This document shows, piece after piece, positions 36,543-46,373 of a stretch of DNA of 48,835 nt. The stretch is from Pseudomonadota bacterium (lineage in GTDB: Bacteria > Pseudomonadota > Gammaproteobacteria > Xanthomonadales > Xanthomonadaceae). Location: assembly GCA_030528565.1 (NCBI GenBank), contig JAUMYP010000015.1, positions 1-48,835 on the forward strand, in the 5' to 3' direction. The translations under genes and the position numbers were made by a program. The notes under the pieces were generated by a model. That model saw only the letters and a program-made list of their open reading frames with translations. It searched no databases and had not been told where the DNA came from. Each line of letters begins with the position of its first letter. The stretch's first letter is position 1.

Positions 36543-38120
36543 TCAGGAGGCTGGATAAACATAACTTGCGCCCACGCCCAGTGGCAGCCCCAGCCCCCAG
36601 AAGGCCAGCAGGAAGGCGGTCCAGACCACCAGCAGCGTCACCGAGAACGGCAGCATCAGCGCCAGCAGCGTACCGATGCCGGAGGCTTTCACATAACGCT
36701 GGCAGAACACCACAATCAGCGGAAAGTACGGCAGCAGCGGGGTGATGATATTGGTGCTGGAATCGCCGACGCGATAGGCCGCCTGGGTCAGGTCGGGCGA
36801 CACCCCCAGCTGCATCAGCATCGGCACCATGATGGCGCCAATCAGTGCCCACTTGGCCGAGGCCGAGCCCACCAGCAGGTTGACAAAGCCCGACAGCAGC
36901 ACGATGCCGACCACCACCATGCCCATCGGCAGGCCGCTGGCTTGCAAGGCATTGGCGCCCTTGATGGCCACCAGTGCGCCGATTTGGCTCTGCCCGAATG
37001 CCCAGATGAACTGAGCGCAGAAGAACGCCATGACGATGTAATAGCCCATGCTGCTCATCGACTTGCTCATGCCGGCGATGATGTCGCGGTGGTTCTTGAC
37101 CGCGCCGGAGACATAGCCATACACCATGCCGGGAACCAGGAAGAAGATGAAAATCAGCGGCACGATGGATTTCATCAGCGGCGCGGCCGGCGCCAGCAGT
37201 GCATGGGTGGCCGCCGGTACTTTGTCAGCCGCTGCCGCCCAAGGCGTATTGGGCAGGAACAGGGTCAGGGCAAACAAGGCCAGGGTCAGCGCGGTCGCGC
37301 CCAGTGCCGCCAGCAGCGCGCGGCGCTCGCCCGGTTGCAGGGTTTCCAGTGAGGGCATGTCCTCGGCATTGCCATCCACCCGGGTGCCTTGCAGGCGCGG
37401 CTCGATGATTCTGTCCGTCAGAAACCAGCCCACCAATATCACCAGAAGCGCCGAGGCGCAGGTGAAATAGAAATTGTTGAGCGGGTTGATACTCACCTCT
37501 GTATCGAGGATATGTGCGGCAGTTTGGGTCAGGCCAGCGAGCATCGGGTCAAGGCTGGAAGGCACGAACATGGTGGCCGAAAAGCCGCCCGACACCCCGG
37601 CAAACGCGGCGGCGATACCGGCCAGCGGATGACGGCCTGCGGCATAGAAAATCACCGCGCCCAGCGGAATCACCAGCACATAGCCAGCATCCACGGCGAC
37701 ATGGCTGAGAATGCCCACGCCAACCAGCATCGGGGTGAGCAGCATCTTCGGCGTGATGGACAAAATCGCGCGCAGCCCGGCGCTGATAAAGCCGGTGTGC
37801 TCGGCCACGCCCAGCCCCAGCATCGCCACCAGCACCACGCCCAGCGGCGGGAAGGTGACAAAGGTATTGACCATCTGCGCCATGAATTCGGTCAGGCTGC
37901 CGCCTGCCAGCAGGTTCTTGATTTGGATGGCCTCGCCAGTGCGCGGGTCGATTTCGGCAAAGCTCATGGTGGACATCCACCACGACAATCCCCACACCAG
38001 CACCATGAACAGCAGGAACAATACTGCCGGGTCGGGCAGTTTGTTGCCGACGCGCTCGATGCTATCGAGCATGCGGGTCACCAGGGTGCGCCGGGGCAGC
38101 GCATTGATATCTTGAGTCAT
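36543..38120 (-). CDS. AbgT-family transporter
   Basis: An inner-membrane transporter of the AbgT family (AbgT imports p-aminobenzoyl-glutamate; MtrF and YdaH relatives export sulphonamides). The 525-residue product has about nine to eleven hydrophobic segments with VDAGYVLVIPLGAVIFYAAG, GRHPLAGIAAAFAGVSGGFS and SSTNIITPLLPYFPLIVVF, which are family hallmarks. The ATG at 38120 (MTQDINALPRR) is chosen; 48 codons of upstream frame do not resemble the family. No abgAB genes are nearby, so the substrate is uncertain. It is divergent from the baeRF gene. Confidence 0.93.
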   Translation of the reverse strand: MTQDINALPRRTLVTRMLDSIERVGNKLPDPAVLFLLFMVLVWGLSWWMSTMSFAEIDPRTGEAIQIKNLLAGGSLTEFMAQMVNTFVTFPPLGVVLVAMLGLGVAEHTGFISAGLRAILSITPKMLLTPMLVGVGILSHVAVDAGYVLVIPLGAVIFYAAGRHPLAGIAAAFAGVSGGFSATMFVPSSLDPMLAGLTQTAAHILDTEVSINPLNNFYFTCASALLVILVGWFLTDRIIEPRLQGTRVDGNAEDMPSLETLQPGERRALLAALGATALTLALFALTLFLPNTPWAAAADKVPAATHALLAPAAPLMKSIVPLIFIFFLVPGMVYGYVSGAVKNHRDIIAGMSKSMSSMGYYIVMAFFCAQFIWAFGQSQIGALVAIKGANALQASGLPMGMVVVGIVLLSGFVNLLVGSASAKWALIGAIMVPMLMQLGVSPDLTQAAYRVGDSSTNIITPLLPYFPLIVVFCQRYVKASGIGTLLALMLPFSVTLLVVWTAFLLAFWGLGLPLGVGASYVYPAS

Positions 38121-38235
38121 GCCTTGAGGCTCCGTTTGCAATCGCGTCATCCTAGCAGTCCTGCTTGCCCGTGATGCGTATGCCAGCACGGGCACGCCCT
38201 CTCCGGCAGTGGCTGATGGCTGCAAAAGCACCACT

Positions 38236-38252
38236 TGTACACATCCTGTACA
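38236..38252. promoter_or_regulatory. Paired TGTACA sites in a divergent promoter region
   Basis: TGTACA occurs at 38236-38241 and 38247-38252, 11 bases apart (about one helical turn), in the 209-base gap between the AbgT and baeRF genes. Each copy is itself palindromic. It may be an operator; no regulator is identified. Confidence 0.3.
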
Positions 38253-38329
38253 CCTTCCCATCACATGCAGTTGACCCGTGCAATGCCAGTATGGAGGGCG
38301 ATTTCCACTGCGCTTGTATAAGGAGTCCC

Positions 38330-39475
38330 ATGAGCCAGAACCTCACCATCAAATCCATCCGCAAAACACTGGATTCGCTGCGCAAAGTCAGGGCGCAGCC
38401 AGCCCTGAGTGCTTTCATTTCCACCCACCGCACCCATCCGGACAACAAGCGTGACCCGATTGCGCTCAAGAATGCCCTGAGTGAAGCGCAAACCCGTATC
38501 GAAAACGAATACGACCGGCACACCGCACAGGCCATCATGGAAAAAGTCGATGCCGCCCTGGAAGGCTGGGACCACAACTACAACCTGGACACGCTGGCGA
38601 TTTTCGCCACCGATAGCGATGCCAAGGTGCTGCGGCTGCCGCTGGATGCCAGTGAGCGCGTGGTGGTGGATGCGCGTTTCTCCACCCGCGATTTGCTGCG
38701 TGAGCTTTCCCATGCCGTCCACTATTACGCCGTGGTGATTACCCGCGAATCGGCGCGCCTGATTGAAGCGGTCAACGACCGCGTGGTGCGTGAGTTTGAT
38801 GCCGATACGCCCGAGCAGAACACGCCGAAAATGCTCAATACGCCGTTCCCGATGAAGAACACGCTACACAGCAGCTCGGCTGACCGCACTGCCGCTTCCA
38901 GTGAGGACAACCACCTGAAAGAATTTTTCAACCGCGTGGATAAAAGCGTGCAGGAGCTGCGCAGCCGCGCTGGCGAAGAAAACCTCCCGCTGTTCGTGAT
39001 TGGCGACAATCGCAATATCAGCTTTTATCAGGAAGTCTGCGACCGTCCGGACATCATTGCAGGCAGCGCCGACAAGGTGACCCAGCTTGAAGACGGCAGC
39101 GCCCTGCACATCATCCAGAGCATTCAGGATGAAGTCGGAGCCTACCGCAGCCGCCAGCAACAGGCCGCCAAGGAAGGTATCAGCCAGGCGCGCAGCCAGA
39201 ACCGTCTGCTGCTTGACCTGCAGGACATCTATCGCGCTGCCTACCAAGGCGCGGGCGACGCCCTGTATGTGCGCATGGGCTATATGCAGCCGGCGCGGGT
39301 TGATGAAACGCAGCAAACCCTGGTCGCTGTCGATGACCCCAATGGTGAAGGCGTGAATGACGATGTGGTCGGCGACATCATTGACCTGGTCAAAAACAAC
39401 GGCGGCCAGGTGGTATTCCTGCCTGCCGAAATCATCGGCGAGCAGCAGGACATCGCCCTGTCCACACGCTTTTAA
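38330..39475 (+). CDS. baeRF-family protein (bacterial archaeo-eukaryotic release-factor-like)
   Basis: A 381-residue cytoplasmic protein that I place in the baeRF families, bacterial relatives of the archaeo-eukaryotic eRF1 domains. Supporting features are an N-terminal alpha/beta half (RVVVDARFSTRDLLRELSHA, HYYAVVITRESARLIEA), a linker with a Ser/Asp-rich patch near 180-200, a middle part with LPLFVIGDNRNISFYQEVCD, and a C-terminal NNGGQVVFLPAEIIGEQQDI-type end. A role in ribosome rescue or stress has been proposed for such proteins but not shown. AAGGAG lies 4 bases before the ATG. It is divergent from AbgT and stands alone. Confidence 0.72.
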   Translation: MSQNLTIKSIRKTLDSLRKVRAQPALSAFISTHRTHPDNKRDPIALKNALSEAQTRIENEYDRHTAQAIMEKVDAALEGWDHNYNLDTLAIFATDSDAKVLRLPLDASERVVVDARFSTRDLLRELSHAVHYYAVVITRESARLIEAVNDRVVREFDADTPEQNTPKMLNTPFPMKNTLHSSSADRTAASSEDNHLKEFFNRVDKSVQELRSRAGEENLPLFVIGDNRNISFYQEVCDRPDIIAGSADKVTQLEDGSALHIIQSIQDEVGAYRSRQQQAAKEGISQARSQNRLLLDLQDIYRAAYQGAGDALYVRMGYMQPARVDETQQTLVAVDDPNGEGVNDDVVGDIIDLVKNNGGQVVFLPAEIIGEQQDIALSTRF

Positions 39476-39506
39476 TGCGCTTACTTGCAAGCGAAGCGTT
39501 CCAGCC

Positions 39507-39528
39507 ACAGCGCCCCCCGGGGCGCTGT
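39507..39528 (+). terminator. GC-rich hairpin after the baeRF gene
   Basis: ACAGCGCCCC-CC-GGGGCGCTGT, 31 bases past the stop, followed by only a weak T tract (CTGGTTTC). It is a probable terminator or the first element of the metK leader. Confidence 0.5.
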
Positions 39529-39544
39529 CTGGTTTCTGGCAGGC

Positions 39545-39584
39545 AGCGCAGGGCTTTGCCGCAACATGATGGGCAACCTGCGCT
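39545..39584 (+). promoter_or_regulatory. Structured leader upstream of metK
   Basis: AGCGCAGG (39545-39552) pairs with CCTGCGCT (39577-39584). A nested TTGCC/GGCAA stem (39556-39560 with 39572-39576) leaves a 3-base bulge and an 11-base loop. It stands about 100 bases before the metK ATG. I could not match it to the SAM or SAH riboswitch consensus. It may be a regulatory RNA or simply a hairpin. Confidence 0.4.
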
Positions 39585-39680
39585 AAACGGCAAGTCGCAA
39601 GCGCACAAGAAACGTGCATCTGCGCCATTCAGGGTGTAAGATGCGCACATCTTTTCATCCGAATAAAAGGATATAGACCT

Positions 39681-40919
<1,239 letters not shown>

Positions 40920-40940
40920 TTTTCTTCACCGGCAAAACCA

Positions 40941-40968
40941 CAACGCCCCGGCCAAAACCGGGGCGTTG
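40941..40968. terminator. Terminator between metK and the DUF3228 gene
   Basis: CAACGCCCCGG (40941-40951) pairs perfectly with 40958-40968 around CCAAAA. It lies between convergent stops; on the minus strand TTGTGGTTTTG follows the stem. Confidence 0.75.
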
Positions 40969-40970
40969 CA

Positions 40971-41534
40971 TTAGCGCCAGTTGGCGTGCCACGCCCAGAA
41001 TTCGACGCTGCGCCGGTAGGCCTTGCGGTCGATGGCGACCCCGGAGCCGCCTTCCTCCACGCCCAGCGCATTGCGCATCATGGTGATGGGTGCCATCGGG
41101 ATTTCTTCGGGGGTGAGCGTGTACAGGCAGCCGACGATGCCCCAGTCGCCGTCGATGGGGCTGCCTTCTTTTTGCAGCTGTTCTGTGCTGTAAAGGATGG
41201 GAATCAGGTATTCGGCGCGCGGGGCTTCAACCCCTTCAAACCAGCGCACCAGCACCGGCAATTCCTCGCGGCTGCGCGCTTCATAAGCACTGCGCAACTG
41301 GCTGCGGTTGGCATCATCAATGGCGATGACCGAGCAGCGCGTGGATGTCCAGTTGCGGTGCACATGCAATTGGCAGAATGGTGCGTAGCCCTCCAGCACT
41401 TTCAGCGGCGCATGCTGGTTCAAATACGCCTCGAAATCTTCGGCGCTGCAATCCTGGATGGCGGTGGCGCGACCATCGCGCGGGAACAGCCGGGTGCGGG
41501 CAAACGGGGTCAGCACGATTTTCATGTCAGGCAT
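40971..41534 (-). CDS. DUF3228 family protein
   Basis: A soluble 187-residue product resembling the DUF3228 family, which has no known function. Words include VLTPFARTRLFPRDGRATAI, VHRNWTSTRCSVIAIDDANR and the region PIDGDWGIVGCLYTLTPEEI followed by PMAPITMMRNALG. The first ATG (41534) overlaps the upstream gene's stop by 8 bases; a second in-frame ATG at 41525 lies just past that stop and is a real alternative. Neither has a strong ribosome site, so coupling to the preceding gene is likely. Confidence 0.78.
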   Translation of the reverse strand: MPDMKIVLTPFARTRLFPRDGRATAIQDCSAEDFEAYLNQHAPLKVLEGYAPFCQLHVHRNWTSTRCSVIAIDDANRSQLRSAYEARSREELPVLVRWFEGVEAPRAEYLIPILYSTEQLQKEGSPIDGDWGIVGCLYTLTPEEIPMAPITMMRNALGVEEGGSGVAIDRKAYRRSVEFWAWHANWR

Positions 41535-42408
41535 CCATCAACACGGCTTTGGCATCGCAGCCTGCGGGAATGTCCACATACAAAAGCGGCAGGTTGTGCG
41601 CTTCCAGCACGGCGGCGAACTGCCGCAGGCGCGCATCAAAAAAGCCGCGCAACCGCGCCAGCCGCGCCGGGTCTTGTTCAGCGCCGCCATAACGCTCGCG
41701 CCATGCGGCATCGGAAAACAGCCCGGCGCGCACTTCGCCATTGATGAGATATAGCAGCGGCTCGGGCAGCGCATCCAGCCAGGCGGTCTTGCCTGGCGCC
41801 AGCAGCGCCATTTCAATCAGCCCCCACAACGCGTCTAGCCCCATATTCTGGTATTGCAGCGCCATCATCGCGGCCAGGTCGTGGATGGTGAGATAGCGCA
41901 CATGCTCCACGCGCGCGGCAAAGGCTTGCTGTGCCAGCAGCGCGGTTTCGGCACGCGCCATGCCGCGGTCAAGCAGCATGGCTTCAAGCTGCTCACCCAC
42001 ACCGGCGGCGTTTTCGCCAGCCAGCAGCAGCGGCACGACGCGCAAGGCGCCACCGCGCATGGCTTCTTCGGCCTGCAGGGGCTGCGGAATATCGCCTGAC
42101 TCATCCGCGCCCAGGGCAATGATGCGCGGCGCGGCATTGCGCCCCGGTGCACGCAGGCGCAGCTCGTGCAGGCGGCGATGCAGCGGCCAGCCCGCGCGCA
42201 AGGCTTCTGCCGGGTCGAAGTGTGCGCCCATCACCATCAAGTCCAGGCCGGTGACTTCCGGCACCAGCAGCGCCAGGTCATGGCCAATGCGCTCGGCCAG
42301 CGCCCCGGCATCTTGTTGCGACAGCGCCGGAAGCGGCGGAGCTGAATCAGGCATCCATTCCAGCGCCATCACGGCCAGTACGGAAATATCGGAATCGGAT
42401 TGGGTCAT
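41527..42408 (-). CDS. Conserved hypothetical protein, upstream partner of DUF3228
   Basis: A 293-residue, largely helical and leucine/alanine-rich protein of unknown family. Visible words are IGHDLALLVPEVTGLDLMVM, a middle HLRRLHELRLR-like basic patch, ALQYQNMGLDALWGLIEMAL, and PLLYVDIPAGCDAKAVL near the C-terminus. There is no signal peptide and no obvious membrane helix. It overlaps the DUF3228 gene, so the two are an operon, divergent from the thiolase gene with a 71-base shared promoter region. Confidence 0.7.
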   Translation of the reverse strand: MTQSDSDISVLAVMALEWMPDSAPPLPALSQQDAGALAERIGHDLALLVPEVTGLDLMVMGAHFDPAEALRAGWPLHRRLHELRLRAPGRNAAPRIIALGADESGDIPQPLQAEEAMRGGALRVVPLLLAGENAAGVGEQLEAMLLDRGMARAETALLAQQAFAARVEHVRYLTIHDLAAMMALQYQNMGLDALWGLIEMALLAPGKTAWLDALPEPLLYLINGEVRAGLFSDAAWRERYGGAEQDPARLARLRGFFDARLRQFAAVLEAHNLPLLYVDIPAGCDAKAVLMDA

Positions 42409-42479
42409 GGCTCGGCTACGGATTCGGTTTAGACTTTGAAGTTTAATCCGTGCGATGGCGCATGGTCAGGAGAAACTTC

Positions 42480-43757
42480 ATGCAGCAAGCCCGTCCCGTT
42501 GCCATTCTTGGGGGTACCCGCATCCCGTTCTGCCGGCAAAACACCGCCTATGCCGGTATCGGCAATATGGCGCTCTCGGTACGCGCCCTGAGCGCACTGG
42601 TAGAAAAATACCGCCTGCAAGGCCGGCAGCTGGGCGAGGTGGCGATGGGCGCGGTCATCAAGCATTCCAGCGACTGGAACCTGGGACGCGAGGCGGCGCT
42701 TTCATCCGGGCTTTCGCCGTTGACCCCCGGCATCACCCTGCAACGCGCCTGCGGCACTTCGCTGGACAGCATTCTGCATGTGGCCAACAAGATTGCGCTG
42801 GGACAAATCGAGGCCGGTATCGGCGGCGGCTCGGACAGCACTTCAGACGTGCCGATTGTTTATGGCAAGAAACTGCGTCAGGCCTTGCTGGCCGCCAACG
42901 CGGCCAAGGGCATTGGCGGCAAACTGGCGGCATTCAAGCAGTTCCGCCCCGGCTGGCTTGTGCCGAGTTTTCCCGGCGTGGCCGAGCCGCGCACCGGCAA
43001 GTCGATGGGGCAGCACTGCGAGGACATGGCGCGCCAATGGCATATCAGCCGTGAAGCGCAGGACAGGCTAGCCGCAGCTTCACACAAGAAGCTGGCCGCC
43101 GCCTACGAACGCGGCTTCTTCGACGACCTGATTGCCCCGTTCCGGGGCATGGGCCGTGACAATATCCTGCGCCCGGAAACAACGGTGGAGAAACTCGCCA
43201 CCCTGAAACCGGCCTTCGACAAAACCAGCGGCAACGGCACCTTGACTGCCGGTAACTCCACGCCGTTGACTGACGGCGCTGCCGCCTGCCTGCTTGCCAG
43301 CAGTGAATGGGCGCAGCAAAACGGCATCGAGCCGCTGGCCTGGCTGCGTGATGCGCAAGTGGCCGCCGTGGATTTTGTCGGTGGCGAAGGCTTGCTGATG
43401 GCTCCCACCGTGGCCGTGGCCGAACTCTTGGCGCGCAACGGGCTGAGCCTGCAAGATTTTGACTTCTACGAAATCCACGAGGCCTTTGCCGCGCAAGTGC
43501 TGTGCACACTGGCCGCCTGGGAAAGCGCCGATTACTGCCGTGAGCGCCTGGGGCTTGCCGCACCGCTGGGCGCGATTGACATGGACAAACTCAATCCCAA
43601 TGGCTCATCACTGGCCACCGGCCACCCGTTTGCTGCCACCGGCGCGCGTATCGTCGCCACCGCCGCCAGGGAACTGGCCGAGCGCGGCAGTGGCCGCTGC
43701 CTGATTTCCATCTGCACCGCGGGCGGCATGGGCGTGGTGGCGATTCTGGAACGCTGA
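42480..43757 (+). CDS. Acetyl-CoA acyltransferase / thiolase (FadI-like)
   Basis: A thiolase that cleaves or forms beta-ketoacyl-CoA. The 425-residue product has the acyl-enzyme Cys91 (LQRACGTSLDS), His382 (LATGHPFAATGAR) and the acid/base Cys412 (ICTAGGMG), plus EIHEAFAAQVL. The length and RQNTAYAGIGNMAL start suit the FadI-type long thiolases, but no fadJ partner is adjacent, so a degradative or a biosynthetic role cannot be chosen. The ATG at 42480 has CAGGAG 7 bases upstream, which rules out the frame start at 42450. Confidence 0.92.
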   Translation: MQQARPVAILGGTRIPFCRQNTAYAGIGNMALSVRALSALVEKYRLQGRQLGEVAMGAVIKHSSDWNLGREAALSSGLSPLTPGITLQRACGTSLDSILHVANKIALGQIEAGIGGGSDSTSDVPIVYGKKLRQALLAANAAKGIGGKLAAFKQFRPGWLVPSFPGVAEPRTGKSMGQHCEDMARQWHISREAQDRLAAASHKKLAAAYERGFFDDLIAPFRGMGRDNILRPETTVEKLATLKPAFDKTSGNGTLTAGNSTPLTDGAAACLLASSEWAQQNGIEPLAWLRDAQVAAVDFVGGEGLLMAPTVAVAELLARNGLSLQDFDFYEIHEAFAAQVLCTLAAWESADYCRERLGLAAPLGAIDMDKLNPNGSSLATGHPFAATGARIVATAARELAERGSGRCLISICTAGGMGVVAILER

Positions 43758-43794
43758 GGCAGGCAGTTTTGGCCGAGAGCTGGCCGTGACCGTA

Positions 43795-45591
43795 TTACTC
43801 CTCGCGTCGGTATTCGCTGACCACACCATGCAGGCTTAACAAGGCTTGCAGCCGGATAATTTCCGCTTCCAGCCGCGGTTTGTTGGCCAGCAGCGCCTTG
43901 GTCGGAACGAATACATAGGCCATTGAGCAGGCGCCGTCGCGCAGAACCACCTGCAGGCGGCCGCTGGTCAGGCCGAAGTAATGCTGGCGGATGGAAAAGC
44001 GTATGTGCCCAATGTCGGCCAGCGGATATTTTCTGCCCAAGGCGTTGTTGATCCGCAGGTAGCCGTTTTCAATCACAAACGGGTCCAGATTGAAACCGGA
44101 TTTGAGGAGAAGGCGGTAAACACCCCAACCGAGGGCAGCGGCGCTCAACAAAATCCACATCACGATTTTGAAGGTATCGTTCTGGCGCTTGCTCTCGGCG
44201 GTGGCGACGATGTCGTGTTCGGCAGGCAGCAGCAAACCTTGTTCAATCCAGTGCTCAACGGTGTCGGTATTGGGGCTGCTCTGTTGCAGTTGTTCACCCA
44301 GCCGTTTTGGCTGCGGCACCAGGTAAACGCCGCCGCCTCGGTGTCGGCTTCTTTCCAGCGTATTGAAGTAATACACCGCATCGCCTTTTTGCCACAGATG
44401 CCAATGCGGCTCGCCCCAGCGCTGCCAGCGGCCGGGGGCGGTGTCGGCAAGGCGGGCAATTTGCGTGCGGTAGCCAGTAAGACCGCTCCGGTGCGCCCAG
44501 CGCTCTTGTAACAGGAAGAAAATCAAATCGCTGCCGTTGCTGCTCAAATAGCCGTCGTCGATTTCTTCAAAATCGCCCCAAGGCAGGCGGTTGCCGGCCA
44601 CTTTGCGGGCGCGGCGGCGTTCGTGGTCGTAGAAATACAGCCCCTTGGCATTGCTGAAAAACAGATGCTGGGCATGGGAGTCACTGCGGGAAAGCAGGCG
44701 GTAGGGCGGCCGGTCGGGGTTGACGGATTCGCCGTCCACAAACAAGGCGCCGCCCTGGGCGTGATACAGCATGTCAAAACCGCCCCAGGCGGCATAGTGC
44801 AGCGTGCGCAGCGCTTCATCATCGGGTACATCCAGCAGACGGGCTTGGTAGAACACGCGACTGCCGTCAGCAAGATAGGGCGATGCGCGCGAATCGCGTT
44901 GCAGCGCTTCGCGGCTCTCCGTTTGCGTCTGTACTTCATAAGCGCGCGCTTCGTGGCGGCTGTCGATGATTGGGAAGGGTGTGTGTTGCGCATCGGCGAT
45001 GGGTTCGCCGCGATAATAAAAGCGGCTGCCGTCGGTGCTCAGCCACTGCGAATGGGGCAGCGCCCGGAAGGTTTTGCCTGTGTCGTCCAGCAGGCGGAAG
45101 GGGTAGTGATAATGGCTGATATGGCGGCCGGCCACAGCCTGGCGCACATATGCGCCGATATAGCCCCCAAAGCCTGCCGAGCGGCGTTCGCTGAAGTGGT
45201 CGCAGTAATAGGTGTGGCGGCCGTCGCTGTAGAGATCGTTACCAAGCGCCTGCACCGGCGGCTGCAAGCCCGGCAGCACTTGATGACCGCAGAATACCTG
45301 TGTGTTGTCCCGGCCAATTTGCGCGTTGTCGCCGTTCAGCGCGGTAAAACTGTCGGGGTCGGCCTCGGGTACCGGCACCATGCCGTCGCTGGGCACCGAG
45401 ACATAGATTTGGTTCTGCTGGCGGTAAAAATAAGAGCCGTTGACGCGCTGATTTTCATTGAACTGGCCACTGCCCATCGAGCCGCTGCGCGGCTTGAACA
45501 ATAGAAGCAACATCATCATCCCTGAAAGCAACAGAGTAAGGATGAGCAAAATTCTCAGCGGGCGGACCAGGTTTTGGCGATGTAAATACAT
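43795..45591 (-). CDS. DKNYY-repeat membrane protein with a C-terminal beta-domain
   Basis: A 598-residue protein. An N-terminal membrane segment (12-32) is followed by DKNYY-type repeats, recognisable by words such as EADPDSFTALNGDNAQIGRD, GNDLYSDGRHTYYC and DGSRFYYRGEPI. A second membrane segment lies at about 475-496, then a roughly 85-residue beta-rich domain (IENGYLRINNALGRKYPLAD, HIRFSIRQHYFGLTSGR). DKNYY domains have no defined function. AGGAGGT precedes the ATG. It is GC-rich and sits at the border of the AT-rich island. The last 100 residues recall, in layout only, the small beta-domains of the island proteins. Confidence 0.75.
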   Translation of the reverse strand: MYLHRQNLVRPLRILLILTLLLSGMMMLLLLFKPRSGSMGSGQFNENQRVNGSYFYRQQNQIYVSVPSDGMVPVPEADPDSFTALNGDNAQIGRDNTQVFCGHQVLPGLQPPVQALGNDLYSDGRHTYYCDHFSERRSAGFGGYIGAYVRQAVAGRHISHYHYPFRLLDDTGKTFRALPHSQWLSTDGSRFYYRGEPIADAQHTPFPIIDSRHEARAYEVQTQTESREALQRDSRASPYLADGSRVFYQARLLDVPDDEALRTLHYAAWGGFDMLYHAQGGALFVDGESVNPDRPPYRLLSRSDSHAQHLFFSNAKGLYFYDHERRRARKVAGNRLPWGDFEEIDDGYLSSNGSDLIFFLLQERWAHRSGLTGYRTQIARLADTAPGRWQRWGEPHWHLWQKGDAVYYFNTLERSRHRGGGVYLVPQPKRLGEQLQQSSPNTDTVEHWIEQGLLLPAEHDIVATAESKRQNDTFKIVMWILLSAAALGWGVYRLLLKSGFNLDPFVIENGYLRINNALGRKYPLADIGHIRFSIRQHYFGLTSGRLQVVLRDGACSMAYVFVPTKALLANKPRLEAEIIRLQALLSLHGVVSEYRREE

Positions 45592-45785
45592 TATATTTCG
45601 ACCTCCTGAGCAATGAAATTGCTCCTGAAATTCAAACCAGCCTTCTCATAGGCACTTAGCAAGCAAACGCTTCTACAAGCTCATCTCCGAGAATTTGGCA
45701 GAATCTTGTAGAAAGCAAGACAGCAGCAATTGAGAATGAGCTTGGCTTTCCTGACAGGCGGACATATAACACGTCGGTCAACCTA
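45592..45785. other. Spacer at the GC/AT border with inverted repeats
   Basis: No gene seen. GAGCAAT/ATTGCTC (45608-45624, loop GAA) forms a hairpin just 5' of the DKNYY ribosome site. TTCTACAAG (45671-45679) is repeated inverted at 45705-45713. Base composition falls sharply upward from here, making this the best border of the accessory island. Confidence 0.5.
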
Positions 45786-46360
45786 TTAATATTTCAGGAA
45801 ATATGCAATCTTTTGAGTTGAAAATATGATAAAAACTACAAGCAGCGGATATAGCACATATGTGAAAGCCAATATCAACACATCAACAAGACTGCGCCTT
45901 GATTGATAATTAACCCTCAAGAAGCCAATCAATTTATCAAGCTCATCCTTCTCCGCATCCTCCCAACTCAAAAATGATTTTGAAGTAACAAAGAAGAAAT
46001 GGCTTTTGCTTCCGTCATAAATCCTGAAAATAAACCCTATTTTTCTGAAGACAAAGAAATATGAGTTATAGGATTGAATTTTGATTTCTGAAACAGCATC
46101 AGCCTCATCAACATTTTCAACAACCAGACTGGAAGATGAGAAGCGAAGCTTTTTTCTGCACACCCTCGAGGAAAGAATAACCCACACAAAAATAACGCAG
46201 CCCGAAAAAACGGCAACCGAGGACCTTCCTGCCAGCCCCCAATACCAAGCAGCCGTAAAACCCATTGCAACAAGCAACAAAAAATTATTGACAAAGCAAC
46301 AAATGCCCTATTGTCAAATAAAGATACAAAGAATTCCTCTTTCACCAACTTTTTACTCAT
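45786..46360 (-). pseudogene. Small membrane protein gene with a probable single-base frameshift
   Basis: Two minus-strand frames abut. From ATG 46360 the frame reads MSKKLVKEEFFVSLFDNRAF and soon enters VALSIIF; the second frame (from about 46280) carries LLLVAMGFTAAWYWGLAGRS through to a stop at 45786. Adding one T to the T6 run (A6 at 46279-46284 on the plus strand) would join them as ...VALSIIFLLLVAMGF..., one clean membrane helix. The joined product would be about 191 residues: two N-terminal helices, a beta-rich domain (SYNSYFFVFRKIGFIFRIYD), and a C-terminal helix. A sequencing error, decay or phase variation are all possible. Confidence 0.6.
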
Positions 46361-46373
46361 CCACTCAAGCCCA

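Noticed and set aside
39545-39584. SAH or SAM riboswitch call upstream of metK
   Set aside because: The stem layout and conserved bases do not match the consensus I know; kept only as an unassigned structure.
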